Shown: positions 1-10,012 of the stretch, one piece after another
Layout: the number at the start of each line of letters is the position of its first letter
Numbering within the stretch: the first letter of the stretch is position 1
From: Nocardioides turkmenicus
GTDB taxonomy: Bacteria > Actinomycetota > Actinomycetes > Propionibacteriales > Nocardioidaceae
Reading direction: 5' to 3'
Assembly (NCBI RefSeq): GCF_011045035.1
Contig: NZ_JAALAA010000011.1
Location: forward strand, 62,001-126,000
Length of the DNA stretch: 64,000 bases
The notes under the pieces: model-generated
What the model was told of the DNA's origin: nothing
The model's database searches: none
What the model saw: only the letters and a program-made list of their open reading frames with translations
Position numbers and translations under genes: made by a program

Positions 1-255
1 GCGGGCGCGGCCGATGCCGATCGCCGACGGGCGGCCGACCAGGGCGTGGTCGAGGGCGCGCCCGGCCTCGGGCCCGGTCACCTCGATCTCCCCCATGTGC
101 GAGAGGTCGAAGAGGCCCGCGGCGGTGCGTACCGCCTGGTGCTCGGCGGTCTCCGAGCCGTAGCGGACCGGCATGCTCCAGCCGGCGAAGTCGGTGAACG
201 AGGCGCCGAGCTCCTGGTGGATCTCGTGCAGAGGGGTAGGGACAGGTGAGGTCAT
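1..255 (-). CDS. gcvT: Aminomethyltransferase (glycine cleavage T protein), N-terminal part
   Basis: This is the first 85 codons of a gene that runs off the left edge of the window. The translation begins [20 protein letters not shown] and continues with [11 protein letters not shown] and [13 protein letters not shown], the typical N-terminus of GcvT. The enzyme transfers the methylene group of glycine, held on the lipoyl H protein, to tetrahydrofolate and releases ammonia. The ATG at 255-253 follows a GGGAG stretch inside a short hairpin. The upstream glycine riboswitch on the same strand independently supports the assignment. Folate-binding and catalytic residues further downstream cannot be checked here. 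Confidence 0.9.
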   Translation of the reverse strand, partial: MTSPVPTPLHEIHQELGASFTDFAGWSMPVRYGSETAEHQAVRTAAGLFDLSHMGEIEVTGPEAGRALDHALVGRPSAIGIGRAR

Positions 256-279
256 GTGTGCGGGAGGCTCCCTGGTGGT

Positions 280-299
280 GGGTGCCGACAGCGGCACCC
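280..299 (-). terminator. Hairpin between glycine riboswitch and gcvT start
   Basis: A perfect 8-bp inverted repeat (GGGTGCCG, loop ACAG, CGGCACCC) lies in the leader between the second aptamer and the gcvT start. It has no U tract. It could be part of the riboswitch expression platform, either a terminator-like stem or a structure that controls access to the ribosome binding site about 10 nt before the ATG. Confidence 0.45.
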
Positions 300-310
300 G
301 TGGACGGGTG

Positions 311-500
311 ACCTCCCCGCTCTGTCATCGCTACCTGAGAGCTTCACCGCCCCGTTGGGACGGTTTGCACCGTGGGTGCAGGATCGTCGGATCCTGACTT
401 TCCAGAGGTCGCCTCACCACAGCGGTCATGGGGCCTGAGAGATTCTGGGGAGGTTTGCTCCTTCGGCGCCTCGCCCGGGATGGACGAGGACTCTCCCGCT
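311..500 (-). promoter_or_regulatory. Tandem glycine riboswitch upstream of gcvT
   Basis: Read on the minus strand, the leader shows the first aptamer (GGGAGAG, GCGCCGAAGGAGCAAAC, then AATCTCTCAGGC) and a second (GAGGCGACCTCTGGAAAG, then a GGTGCAAAC element, then AGCTCTCAGGTA and ACAGAGCGGGGAGG). These are the conserved blocks of both halves of the tandem glycine riboswitch. The family binds glycine and usually switches on glycine cleavage genes. It sits directly before gcvT, which fits. Boundaries are approximate. Confidence 0.92.
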
Positions 501-621
501 GCAGTTCGAACGGCGGATGTGAAGTTGTGCGGCAAACCTAGGTCTGGCCATCGCGGGCGTCAAGATTCGGGCTCCGCGGACGCCCTGGGACCCACTATCG
601 GGAACTGTTCTCACTGGGTTC

Positions 622-633
622 TACGATGACGGG
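622..633 (+). promoter_or_regulatory. Possible -10 element for a leaderless CobW mRNA
   Basis: TACGAT at 622-627 resembles an actinobacterial -10 hexamer (TANNNT). It ends 6 nt before the GTG at 634, and no Shine-Dalgarno sequence is visible. This spacing would place transcription initiation on or next to the start codon, giving a leaderless mRNA. No convincing -35 element is seen. Confidence 0.35.
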
Positions 634-1668
634 GTGCCACCGAACGACGTCAGCTCCCGCGTTCCCGTGGTCATCCTGACCGGTCATCTGGGGTCCGGGA
701 AGACCACGCTGCTCAACCATCTGCTGCGCCAGCCCGGCGCCCGGGTGGGCGTGGTCGTCAACGACTTCGGCGACATCAACGTCGACGCCGGGCTCGTCAC
801 CGGACAGATCGACGAGCCGGCCTCGATCGCCGGCGGCTGCCTGTGCTGCCTGCCCGACGCCGGCGGCCTCGACGACGCCCTGGAGAAGCTGACCCACCCG
901 CGACTTGCGCTCGACGTGGTCATCGTCGAGGCCAGCGGGCTCGCCGAGCCCGGGACCCTGGCGAAGCTGGTCCGGTTCAGCGGCGTCGAGCGGGTACGCC
1001 GCGGTGGGCTCATCGAGGTCGTCGACGCCGCCTCCTACTTCGACACCGTCGACGACGGCCGGGGCCCGGCGCCGGTCCGGTTCGCCGCCGCCACGCTGGT
1101 CGTCGTCAACAAGACCGACCTGGTGCCGCCCGCCGAGCGGGAGGCGATCCTGGCACGGATCGAAGCGCGGGTGCGGGAGCACAACCCCGAGGTCCATGTC
1201 GCGTACGCAGTGGGCGGCCGCATCGACCCGCGGCTGGTCTACGACGCAGCCGTGCCGGAGGACCCGCCCGACGAGCTGCCGATCGCTGCGCTGCTGCGCG
1301 AGGCGGCCCACGACCACGCAGCTCACCAGCACGCCCGGTCGGTGACCGTGACCACCCCGGGCACCATCGAGCCGGCCCGGTTGGTCGACCTGCTCGAGGA
1401 GCCGCCGGAGACGGCGTACCGGATGAAGGGGACCGTCGCGGTCGCCACCGCCCAGGGTCCGCGCAGCTACCACGTGAACCTGGTCGGGCGCAGCGCCCAC
1501 GTCGCTGCGGCACGTACGCCCAGCGCGGCGAGCGAGCTCGTGGCCATCGGCCTGGAGCTCGAGACCGACGCGGTCCGGCTGCGCCTGAGCGATGCCCTCG
1601 CCCCGGCCGAACGGCCGAGCACCGAGGGTCTCCGCCGGCTGCGGCAGCTGGTCCGCGTCAGTCTCTGA
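634..1668 (+). CDS. CobW/ZNG1-family GTP-binding metal chaperone
   Basis: The 344-residue protein has a Walker A motif GHLGSGKT (residues 17-24), the family CxCC metal motif GGCLCC (Cys69, Cys71, Cys72), a VIVEASGLAEP switch segment and an NKTD guanine-specificity motif (159-162). A His-rich linker HDHAAHQH follows near 226-233, before the C-terminal CobW_C domain. Members hydrolyse GTP to deliver Zn2+ or Co2+ to client enzymes; the client here is unknown. GTG 634 is the only sensible start, because the nearby ATG at 626 is out of frame. The gene is divergent from gcvT and convergent with crp, with only a few bases separating the stops. Confidence 0.88.
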   Translation: MPPNDVSSRVPVVILTGHLGSGKTTLLNHLLRQPGARVGVVVNDFGDINVDAGLVTGQIDEPASIAGGCLCCLPDAGGLDDALEKLTHPRLALDVVIVEASGLAEPGTLAKLVRFSGVERVRRGGLIEVVDAASYFDTVDDGRGPAPVRFAAATLVVVNKTDLVPPAEREAILARIEARVREHNPEVHVAYAVGGRIDPRLVYDAAVPEDPPDELPIAALLREAAHDHAAHQHARSVTVTTPGTIEPARLVDLLEEPPETAYRMKGTVAVATAQGPRSYHVNLVGRSAHVAAARTPSAASELVAIGLELETDAVRLRLSDALAPAERPSTEGLRRLRQLVRVSL

Positions 1669-1674
1669 GTGTGA

Positions 1675-2355
1675 TCAGCCGGCGCGGCGGACGATCCGCT
1701 CCATGTCGGTGATGATCACGCCGCGGGACTCCAGCTTGACCCAGCCCTTGGCCGCGAAGTCGGCGAGCGCCTTGTTGACCGTCTCCCGGGCTGCGCCCAC
1801 GAGCTGGGCGAGCTCCTCCTGCGTCAGGTCGTGGCGTACATGGAGGCCTTCCTCGGTCTGCTGACCGAACCGCTCGGCGAGGTCGAGCAGCGCCTTCGCC
1901 ACCCGGCGCGGGGCGTCGGCGAAGACCAGGTCGCCAATCACGTCGTTGGCCCGGCGCAGCCGACCCGACAGCAGGGCGAGCAGCCCGCGGGTCACGGCCG
2001 GGCGGCCGTCGAGCAGGCCCAGCAGGTCGTCGTGCGAGAGCGAGGCGAGCTCCACCTCGTCGGTGACGGCCGCGACCGTCGAGGAGCGCCGACCGGGGTC
2101 GAAGAGCGACAGCTCACCGAACACCTGGCCCGGCCCCAGGATGGCCAGCAGGCTGTCCTGTCCGTTGGCCGCGGCGCGGCTCAGCTTCACCTTGCCGCTC
2201 ACCACGGCATAGAGCCGGTCCGCGGCGTCTCCCTCGTGGAACAGCACCTCGCCACGCTTGAGGCGGGTCTGGCCCATCATCGCGAGCAGCGCCGTCATCG
2301 ACTCGTCGTCCAGCTCGCTGAAAAGCGGTGCGTGCCGAAGCACGTCTTGATCCAT
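1675..2355 (-). CDS. crp: Crp/Fnr-family regulator, actinobacterial Crp/GlxR type
   Basis: The 226-residue protein has an N-terminal cyclic-nucleotide-binding domain (RGEVLFHEGDAADRLYAV, then GQVFGELSLFD) and a C-terminal winged helix containing LTQEELAQLVGAARETVNKAL. This matches the HTH of mycobacterial Crp (Rv3676) and corynebacterial GlxR closely. These global regulators bind TGTGA-N6-TCACA sites in response to cAMP. The ATG at 2355-2353 has GGAG about 9 nt upstream. The gene is transcribed divergently from the LLM oxidoreductase gene. A good match to the Crp box lies at 4586-4601 in front of the tetritol operon. Confidence 0.9.
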   Translation of the reverse strand: MDQDVLRHAPLFSELDDESMTALLAMMGQTRLKRGEVLFHEGDAADRLYAVVSGKVKLSRAAANGQDSLLAILGPGQVFGELSLFDPGRRSSTVAAVTDEVELASLSHDDLLGLLDGRPAVTRGLLALLSGRLRRANDVIGDLVFADAPRRVAKALLDLAERFGQQTEEGLHVRHDLTQEELAQLVGAARETVNKALADFAAKGWVKLESRGVIITDMERIVRRAG

Positions 2356-2517
2356 TACCCAGCCGCTCCTGTCGTCATGTGGGCGAAGCCATCAGCGTAC
2401 CGAGAGCGAGGCCGCGAACGCCGGTTCTGTGGCCCGCATCGCAGGCTTCTCGAGTGCGTTCTTCGCCACACCGGAAGCGGCGGGAAGCGTCCCGGCCACC
2501 GCGTGGTTGGGCCTGGT

Positions 2518-3498
2518 GTGAGGCTCTCCATGCTGGACCGCTCCCGTACGCGCACGGGCCATCCCGAAGGCGCTGCGCTGACCCACACGATCGAGCGGGC
2601 GGTGGCGGCCGAGCGGCTCGGCTACCACCGGTTCTGGGTCGCCGAGCACCATGCCGTGCCCGGGATCGCCTCCGGGGCTCCGCCGGTGCTGATCGGTGCG
2701 CTCGGCGCGCACACCTCCACGATCCGGCTCGGGTCGGGCGGGGTGATGCTGCCGCACCACCAGCCGCTGGTCGTGGCCGAGCAGTTCCTCATGCTCGACG
2801 CGCTCTACCCGGGCCGCATCGACCTGGGGCTCGGGCGCACGTTGGGCTTCACCGCTCCCGTACGCCGCGCCCTGCGGCACGACCTGGACGAGCCGGACAC
2901 GTTCGCCGAGGACATCGAGGAGCTCCGGGGCTACCTCGACCGCACCGGAGCGGTCACCGCCCGCCCGGTGGCCGCTCATCAGATCCCGATGTTCGTCCTC
3001 GCCACCGGACGTGGGGTCGCGATCGCGTCCCGGCTCGGGCTGCCGGTCGTCGTGGGCGGTCCGGTGCTGGACAGCCCGCGGCTGGGTGAGGTGCTGGGGG
3101 CGTACCGGAAGGACTTCCGGCCATCTTCCCGGGCTCCCGAGCCGTCGGTGATGGTCTCCGTCGACGTGCTCGTGGCAGACACCGACGCTGAGGCCGCCGA
3201 GCTCGCGCTGCCGGAGGCCTGGGCGATGGCCAGGTCGCGGCAGACCGGCGAGTTCGGTCCGCTCGAGCCGGTCGCCTCGATCCGGTCGCAGACCTGGACG
3301 AACCAGGTGCGCGAGCGGGTCGAGGCCCATCTCGCCCGCACCACCGCCGGCTCGCCCGAGACCGTCCGGCGCCGCCTCGAACGGCTGGCCGAGACCACCG
3401 GCGCCGACGAGCTCCTCGCCTTCACCTCGACCTACGACCGCGACGCCCAGCTCGCCTCCGACGCGGCGCTCGCCCAGATCCTGACTGCCCGGGTGTAG
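2518..3498 (+). CDS. LLM-class flavin-dependent oxidoreductase (MsnO8-like)
   Basis: The 326-residue protein begins VRLSMLDRSRTRTG and carries GYHRFWVAEHHAVPGIASG and a RLGSGGVMLPHHQPL block. These are hallmarks of the bacterial luciferase-like monooxygenase family, which uses FMNH2 or F420. Its physiological substrate is unknown. The open frame extends far upstream, antisense to crp, but family homology begins at the GTG at 2518 (an ATG at 2530 is the alternative), so the upstream part is excluded. The 3' end is 4 bp from the convergent SorC-family gene. Confidence 0.8.
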   Translation: MRLSMLDRSRTRTGHPEGAALTHTIERAVAAERLGYHRFWVAEHHAVPGIASGAPPVLIGALGAHTSTIRLGSGGVMLPHHQPLVVAEQFLMLDALYPGRIDLGLGRTLGFTAPVRRALRHDLDEPDTFAEDIEELRGYLDRTGAVTARPVAAHQIPMFVLATGRGVAIASRLGLPVVVGGPVLDSPRLGEVLGAYRKDFRPSSRAPEPSVMVSVDVLVADTDAEAAELALPEAWAMARSRQTGEFGPLEPVASIRSQTWTNQVRERVEAHLARTTAGSPETVRRRLERLAETTGADELLAFTSTYDRDAQLASDAALAQILTARV

Positions 3499-3502
3499 GC
3501 GC

Positions 3503-4489
3503 TCAGCCCAGCCGGTCGAGCATCCGGGCCGCGGTGTCCTCGTCGGTGATCAGGGTGTCGAACCAGCCGGCCCGCGCACCCGCGATGATGCTCGGCACCT
3601 TCGTCGGGCCGACGGCCATCGCGATGGTGTGCGGAATCGCCCTGAGCTCCTCGTAGGTCGTGGCGATCAAGGACTCCTCGGGATAGGGCAGCGGCTGCCC
3701 TTCTTCGTCGAAGAACCTGGTGCAGATGTCGCCCGCGGCCTCACGCAGCCAGGGGGCGTCGCGCGGCACGTAACCGGGCAGCGACTCCCGGGTCAGCGGC
3801 GGCGCGCCGATGCCGAGCACGGCGACCCTCGCCTGGCTCCACAGATCGAGTACGCGACGCGTGCTCGGGTCCTGGAGGAGCAGCCGGTGCAGGTCGGCTC
3901 CCGGTTGCGCGGGGGCGTAGAGGAAGACCGGGCGGCCGTCGAGCTGCTCGGCGAACATACGGGTGATCTCGTTCGTCTGGTACCAGGCCTCGGGCTCGTC
4001 CTGTCCCCCGACCGTTGGCGTCACCACGACGCCGGGAAAGGACGGCAGCGCCTCCTGGCTGACCTCCCACACGGTGCGACCGGAGGAGACCAGCAGCACG
4101 TCGCCGGCCTTCAACCCGATCTCCGTCATGGCCTCCCCGAGCCTCGCGGCGAGCGCCGCGCCGGTGAGCGATCGGTGGAACCCACGGGCGACGAACACCC
4201 GAGCGAGGCCCAGGGCCTCGCCCAGCCGCTCCTCCATCTCGGAGGCACGCCGAGTCGCGGGATCGACCACCTCGATCCGGACGATGCCCGTGCGGCGGGC
4301 CTCGGAGAGCACGCGGCTGACCGTCGCGCGGCTGATGCCGAGCTGCTGCGCGACCTGCGCCTGAGTCGCCTCCTTGAGGTAGTAGAGCGTCGCCGCCGCA
4401 TGCATGACCTCGGGGGTAAAGCGTGTGCTGGCTGTCCCTGCGACCTCCAGGATCGGCTGCTGGCCGCGCGCTCCGCCTGTGTTCTCCAC
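3503..4489 (-). CDS. SorC/DeoR-type sugar-binding transcriptional regulator
   Basis: The 328-residue protein has an N-terminal helix-turn-helix (TQAQVAQQLGISRATVSRVL, about residues 42-61) followed by a long SorC-type sugar-phosphate-binding domain with GDVLLVSSGRTVWEVSQ, VAVLGIGAPP and the C-terminal IAMAVGPTKVPSIIAGARAG. Such proteins sense phosphorylated catabolic intermediates. It is transcribed divergently from the tetritol operon at 4616, so it is the obvious local regulator, as EryD is in erythritol loci of alphaproteobacteria. The effector is inferred to be a tetrulose or tetrose phosphate. Confidence 0.85.
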   Translation of the reverse strand: MENTGGARGQQPILEVAGTASTRFTPEVMHAAATLYYLKEATQAQVAQQLGISRATVSRVLSEARRTGIVRIEVVDPATRRASEMEERLGEALGLARVFVARGFHRSLTGAALAARLGEAMTEIGLKAGDVLLVSSGRTVWEVSQEALPSFPGVVVTPTVGGQDEPEAWYQTNEITRMFAEQLDGRPVFLYAPAQPGADLHRLLLQDPSTRRVLDLWSQARVAVLGIGAPPLTRESLPGYVPRDAPWLREAAGDICTRFFDEEGQPLPYPEESLIATTYEELRAIPHTIAMAVGPTKVPSIIAGARAGWFDTLITDEDTAARMLDRLG

Positions 4490-4537
4490 GGCACCACTCT
4501 TCCACAGCCGCGCTCACGGATTCGACCATTCGTGAAA

Positions 4538-4558
4538 ATCTGTTCTGGACATTTGTTC
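4538..4558 (+). promoter_or_regulatory. Direct repeat, candidate SorC-family operator
   Basis: ATCTGTTC (4538-4545) and ATTTGTTC (4551-4558) form an imperfect direct repeat with a 13-bp period in an AT-richer part of the 126-bp divergent region between the SorC-family regulator and eltD. The position suits an operator for that regulator. Assignment is by position only. Confidence 0.35.
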
Positions 4559-4585
4559 GCGACCGTGGGACGGTGGATGAGTTCG

Positions 4586-4601
4586 AGTGATCAACATCAC
4601 T
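4586..4601 (+). promoter_or_regulatory. Candidate Crp/GlxR binding site before eltD
   Basis: AGTGA-TCAACA-TCACT is a 5+6+5 inverted repeat that matches the Crp/GlxR consensus TGTGA-N6-TCACA at four of five bases in each arm. It ends 14 nt before the eltD ATG and abuts the ribosome binding site (ctggagg). A site this far downstream would more likely block transcription or translation than activate. A Crp gene is encoded 2.3 kb away. Confidence 0.55.
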
Positions 4602-4615
4602 AACTGGAGGTCTCC

Positions 4616-5713
4616 ATGACGCAGGCAACTTCAGAGCTCGACCGGCGCACCATGCAGGCGGTCGTCTGCCACGGACCCGAGGACTACCGCTTCGAGGAGG
4701 TCCCGGTCCCTGTCCCGGGACCCGGCGAGGCGCTGATCCGGGTCGAGGCCGTCGGCATCTGCGCGAGCGACTTGAAGTGCTACCACGGCGCCGCGAAGTT
4801 CTGGGGTGACGAGAATCGTCCCGCCTGGGCCGAGACCGAGGTCATCCCCGGACACGAGTTCACCGGCGAGGTGGTCGCGCTCGACGAGGAGGCGCGCGCA
4901 CGGTGGGGCGTCGATGTCGGCGACCGGGTCGTCGCCGAGCAGATCGTGCCGTGCGGAGAATGCCGCTACTGCCGTCGCGGCGAGTACTGGATGTGCGGGC
5001 CCCACGACATGTTCGGGTTCAAGCGCAGCACCCCCGGGGCGATGGCCGAGTACATGGTCTTCTCCCCCGCGTCCCTGGTGCATCGGATCAGCAAGGACCT
5101 CCCTCCGGCGCACGCGGCGTTCGCAGAGCCGCTGTCCTGCTCCCTGCACGCCGTGGAGCGGGCCCAGATCAGCTTCGACGACGTCGTGGTGGTCGCCGGC
5201 TGCGGGCCGATAGGCCTCGGCATGATCGCCGGCGCCGCGGCCAAGTCACCGGCACGGGTGGTCGCCCTCGACATGGCACCCGAGAAGCTGGACCTCGCCA
5301 CCAAGTGCGGCGCGACCGACATCGTCAACATCGCCGAGCAGGACCCCGTCGAGTTCGTCCGCTCGATCACCGGGGGCTACGGCGCCGACGTCTATCTCGA
5401 GGGCACCGGGCACCCCTCCGCCGTGCTCCAGGGGCTCAACGTGCTCCGCAAGCTCGGGACGTACGTGGAGTACGGGGTCTTCGGCTCCGAGGTGACTGTC
5501 GACTGGAGCATCATCAGCGACGACAAGGAGCTCGACGTACGCGGCGCCCACCTCGGCCCGAACTGCTGGCCGGCCGCGATCCGGATGCTCGAGTCGGGTG
5601 TGCTCCCGCTGGACGAGATCTGCACCCACCAGCTGCCGCTGGCCCGGTTCCAGGACGGCCTCGACCTGGTCGCACGCGGCACCGAGTCGATCAAGGTCTC
5701 GCTGATCCCGTGA
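4616..5713 (+). CDS. eltD: Erythritol/L-threitol dehydrogenase (EltD-like, zinc MDR family)
   Basis: The 365-residue medium-chain dehydrogenase has the catalytic-zinc region VGICASDLKCYHGAAKFWG and GHEF, the structural-zinc loop PCGECRYCRRGEYWMC, and a Rossmann segment VVAGCGPIGLGMIAG. The block around CYHGAAKFWGDENRPAW is, from memory, characteristic of the mycobacterial EltD enzyme that oxidises erythritol or L-threitol to L-erythrulose with NAD+. It is the first gene of the operon, with a clear GGAGG ribosome binding site. The downstream TIM-like isomerase, DhaK-type kinase and RpiB-type isomerase supply the rest of that pathway. Exact polyol preference cannot be read from sequence. Confidence 0.78.
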   Translation: MTQATSELDRRTMQAVVCHGPEDYRFEEVPVPVPGPGEALIRVEAVGICASDLKCYHGAAKFWGDENRPAWAETEVIPGHEFTGEVVALDEEARARWGVDVGDRVVAEQIVPCGECRYCRRGEYWMCGPHDMFGFKRSTPGAMAEYMVFSPASLVHRISKDLPPAHAAFAEPLSCSLHAVERAQISFDDVVVVAGCGPIGLGMIAGAAAKSPARVVALDMAPEKLDLATKCGATDIVNIAEQDPVEFVRSITGGYGADVYLEGTGHPSAVLQGLNVLRKLGTYVEYGVFGSEVTVDWSIISDDKELDVRGAHLGPNCWPAAIRMLESGVLPLDEICTHQLPLARFQDGLDLVARGTESIKVSLIP

Positions 5714-6555
5714 CCTCCGTGGCTCCCTTCTGGCTCGGCACGAGCTGGAAGATGACGAAGACCCTGGACGAGGCCGCGGCGTACGCCGACGACCTCCGAT
5801 CGGCGGTCGAGGCGGGAAGCGTGCCGCCCGAGGTTCGGCTCTTCGTCCTGCCTGCCGCCACCGCCCTGGCCTCCGTCCGAGACCGACTGGCCGGCACCGG
5901 CGTGGCTCTCGGCTCCCAGAACGCGCACCCGGGGCCCGACGGCGCCGTCACCGGCGAGGTGTCCATGAGCATGGTGCGCGACGCCGGCGCGAGCATCGTC
6001 GAGATCGGGCACGCGGAGCGCCGCACGCTGCTCAGCGAGACCGACGACATGGTCGCCGACAAGGTCGCCGCCGCCGTTTCCGCAGGGCTGCGACCCCTCA
6101 TATGCGTGGGCGAAACCAGCGCCGAGCGCGCCGGCGGCGTGACCCAGGACGTGCTCGCCCGGCAGCTGCGCCATGCACTCAGCCGGCTCGGGACCTTGCG
6201 GCCGATCGAGCTGCTGGTGGCGTACGAACCACACTGGGCAATCGGTGACGGCGGTCGCACCGCCACGCCCGGCGAGGCTGCCGAGGGACTGGCAGTCGTA
6301 CGCCGTGTCCTCGCGGAGGACCTGGCCGATACGCCGACCGCCGTCCTCTACGGCGGCAGCGTCCACGCGGGCAACGCCGCCGGCCTGGTGACGGGCCTGG
6401 ACGTGGACGGCCTCTTCGTCGGACGCGCCGCCTGGACGGCGCCGGGCCTCCTTGACATCGCCCGCCGTTGCCACGACGCGCTTCGTCGACGAAGCCTCCG
6501 TCAGCCAAGAAACCCCGACCTCGTGTCCGCGATCGTTCGAAAGGACCCAAGATGA
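5710..6555 (+). CDS. lerI: TIM-family isomerase, probable L-erythrulose-1-phosphate isomerase
   Basis: The GTG at 5710 overlaps the eltD stop (GTGA). The 281-residue product keeps the triosephosphate isomerase catalytic set: Lys in GTSWKMTK, His in IVEIGHAERR, Glu in VAYEPHWAIGDG, and the phosphate loop VLYGGSVHAGNAAGL. Divergence from housekeeping TpiA and its operon position match LerI/EryH proteins, which interconvert L-erythrulose-1-phosphate and D-erythrulose-4-phosphate. The N-terminus shows GTSWKM where canonical TIM usually has a GNWKMN-type motif. True glycolytic TIM is less likely in this context. Confidence 0.75.
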   Translation: MTSVAPFWLGTSWKMTKTLDEAAAYADDLRSAVEAGSVPPEVRLFVLPAATALASVRDRLAGTGVALGSQNAHPGPDGAVTGEVSMSMVRDAGASIVEIGHAERRTLLSETDDMVADKVAAAVSAGLRPLICVGETSAERAGGVTQDVLARQLRHALSRLGTLRPIELLVAYEPHWAIGDGGRTATPGEAAEGLAVVRRVLAEDLADTPTAVLYGGSVHAGNAAGLVTGLDVDGLFVGRAAWTAPGLLDIARRCHDALRRRSLRQPRNPDLVSAIVRKDPR

Positions 6556-7207
6556 CACGACACCGCCGCCTCACCCCCTTCCGCATCGGCGGAGCGGTGG
6601 CCCTTGCCGCGCTCCTCGTGGCGATGACCCTCAGCACCCGTTTCGTCACCCCCGACGAGCTGGCCTCGATCGGCCCGGAGAAGTTCGATCCGGCTCAGAC
6701 CGCCGAGGACCTCTTCGCCGAGGCGAACCAGACCATCCCCGATGCGGCGACGCCACTTCCCGAGCTCCTCACCGGGCTCCAGAAGGATGTCGCCAAGACG
6801 GCCGACGATCTCGAGGCATCCAGGCCGAACGACACCACCTACCTGTTCCCTGTACGTGGCGTCGCGACCGTCGTCGCGGCGCAGCAGCAGGCGATCGAGA
6901 TCACCGTCCAGGAGGTCCCCGTCACGACGCCGCTCAGCCTGGCGTACGGACCGGCCGCCAACGGCGCCGTCCTGCGCGACGCCCTCGGCTTCACGTTCGG
7001 TGACGCCTCCAACCAGACCACCTACCAACAGGTCGGCGACGAACTGAAGGCGCTTGTCCGCGAGCAGATCGACCAGGGCACGGGCGGGCAGATCGCTCCG
7101 GGCGCGAAGCTCGACTTCACCGGCATCGTCAGCGTAACCGACACCGGCATGCCGCAGCCCGCGGACAAGCCTGTGCAGATCCAGCCCCTGACCGTGGAGG
7201 TCGCGCG

Positions 7208-7211
<4 letters not shown>
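6552..7211 (+). CDS. DUF2291 family exported protein of a sugar ABC locus
   Basis: The ATG at 6552 overlaps the previous stop (ATGA). The 219-residue protein has one N-terminal membrane segment (residues 10-27, FRIGGAVALAALLVAMTL) and no lipobox. The C-terminal part, with AYGPAANGAVLRDALGF, NQTTYQQVGDEL and a conserved region near GAKLDFTGIVSV, matches DUF2291. That family accompanies RbsABC-type sugar transporters and has no established function. Its place between the catabolic genes and the transporter suggests a role in tetritol uptake or sensing at the membrane. Confidence 0.75.
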
Positions 7212-8808
<1,597 letters not shown>

Positions 8809-8812
<4 letters not shown>

Positions 8813-9945
8813 CCACAACGAACGCACCCGCCGAGGTGACGCCCCGCCCCCAGAGCCCGGCAGGCGGCCTCGCGTCCCGGCTCCGCTCGATCACGCTCAG
8901 CAGCGCCCTGATGGAGGGCCGGGCCCTGCTCGCCCTAGTCCTCATCATCGCGGTGTTCGCGACGCTCAGCGACAACTACCTCGACCCGGGAAACCTGGTG
9001 ACGATCACCAAGCAGGTCGCCTTCAACGCGATCCTGGCGCTCGGGATGCTGATGGTCATCCTCAACGGCGGCATCGACCTCTCGGTCGGCTCGACCGTGG
9101 GCCTGACCGGCGCCGTTGCCGGAAACCTCTTCCGTGGACTCGACCTGCCGCTGACCCAGGCGATCATGTTCCCGCAGGTCTGGGTCATCGTCGTCATCTC
9201 GGTGGGGGTCGGCGCGCTGGTCGGCTACGCCAACGGGCTGCTGATCTCGCGGCTCCGCCTCGCCCCGTTCATCGTCACGCTTGGCATGCTCTACGTGGGT
9301 CGAGGCCTGACCGAGGTGCTCCTCAACGGCCAGAACATCACCAACGAGCTCCGCGGCCAAGAGGGCCTCGGCAACACCGGGTTCTTCGAGGTCTTCGCCA
9401 GCCGCCCCCTCGGGCTGCCTATCTCCGCATGGGTGATGATCGCGCTGGCGATCCTGGCCTCGATCCTGCTGGTGCGCTCGCCGTTCGGCCGGTGGTTGTA
9501 CGCCAGCGGCAGCAACGAGCGCGCGGCCGAGCTCTCCGGCGTACCGGTCACTCGGGTGAAGGCGCGGATCTACGTGATCGCGGGGACCTGCGCCGGCATC
9601 GTCGGCCTCCTCCAGATCGCCAACATCAGCTCGGCGACCGCCGACCTCGGCCAGTTCTACGAGCTCAACGCGATCGCCGCGGTTGTCATCGGTGGCGCGG
9701 CTCTCTCGGGAGGCCGCGGCACCGTCCGCGGCACCATCATCGGCGCCTTCGTGATCGGGTTCCTCGCCAACGGGCTGGTCATCGTGGGCGTCTCGCCGTT
9801 CTGGCAGCAGGTCATCACCGGTGCGGTGATCATCCTCGCCGTCGCCGTCGACCGGGTCCAGCAGATCGCCCAGAACCGCGGGGCGGCGCGGCGCGCCGCG
9901 GCCGAGGTCCGCTCCAAGACCCCTGCCGCGAGCAGGTCCGCATGA
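8809..9945 (+). CDS. Sugar ABC transporter permease (RbsC type)
   Basis: The 378-residue membrane protein has about eight to ten hydrophobic segments and family motifs LNGGIDLSVGSTVGLTG, PFIVTLGMLYVGRGL, LYASGSNERAAELSGV and VVIGGAALSGGRGTVRGTIIG. RbsC-type permeases form homodimers with an RbsA-type ATPase. The start overlaps the stop of the ATPase gene (ATGA). The tail is basic and Ala-rich and probably cytoplasmic. Its context assigns it to tetritol uptake. Confidence 0.9.
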
Positions 9946-10012
9946 ACGCCGTCATCCACCGTTCCCACCCCAGGACGCGGCAGGTCCGCAACCATTCGAG
10001 AGGACACACATC

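Noticed and set aside
1831..2517. Upstream extension of the LLM oxidoreductase frame
   Set aside because: It runs antisense through crp. Family similarity starts at about 2518, and the extension has no recognisable domain.
5710..6555. Glycolytic triosephosphate isomerase (tpiA)
   Set aside because: The catalytic residues are kept, but the gene is coupled inside a tetritol operon and lacks the pgk/gap neighbours usual for tpiA.
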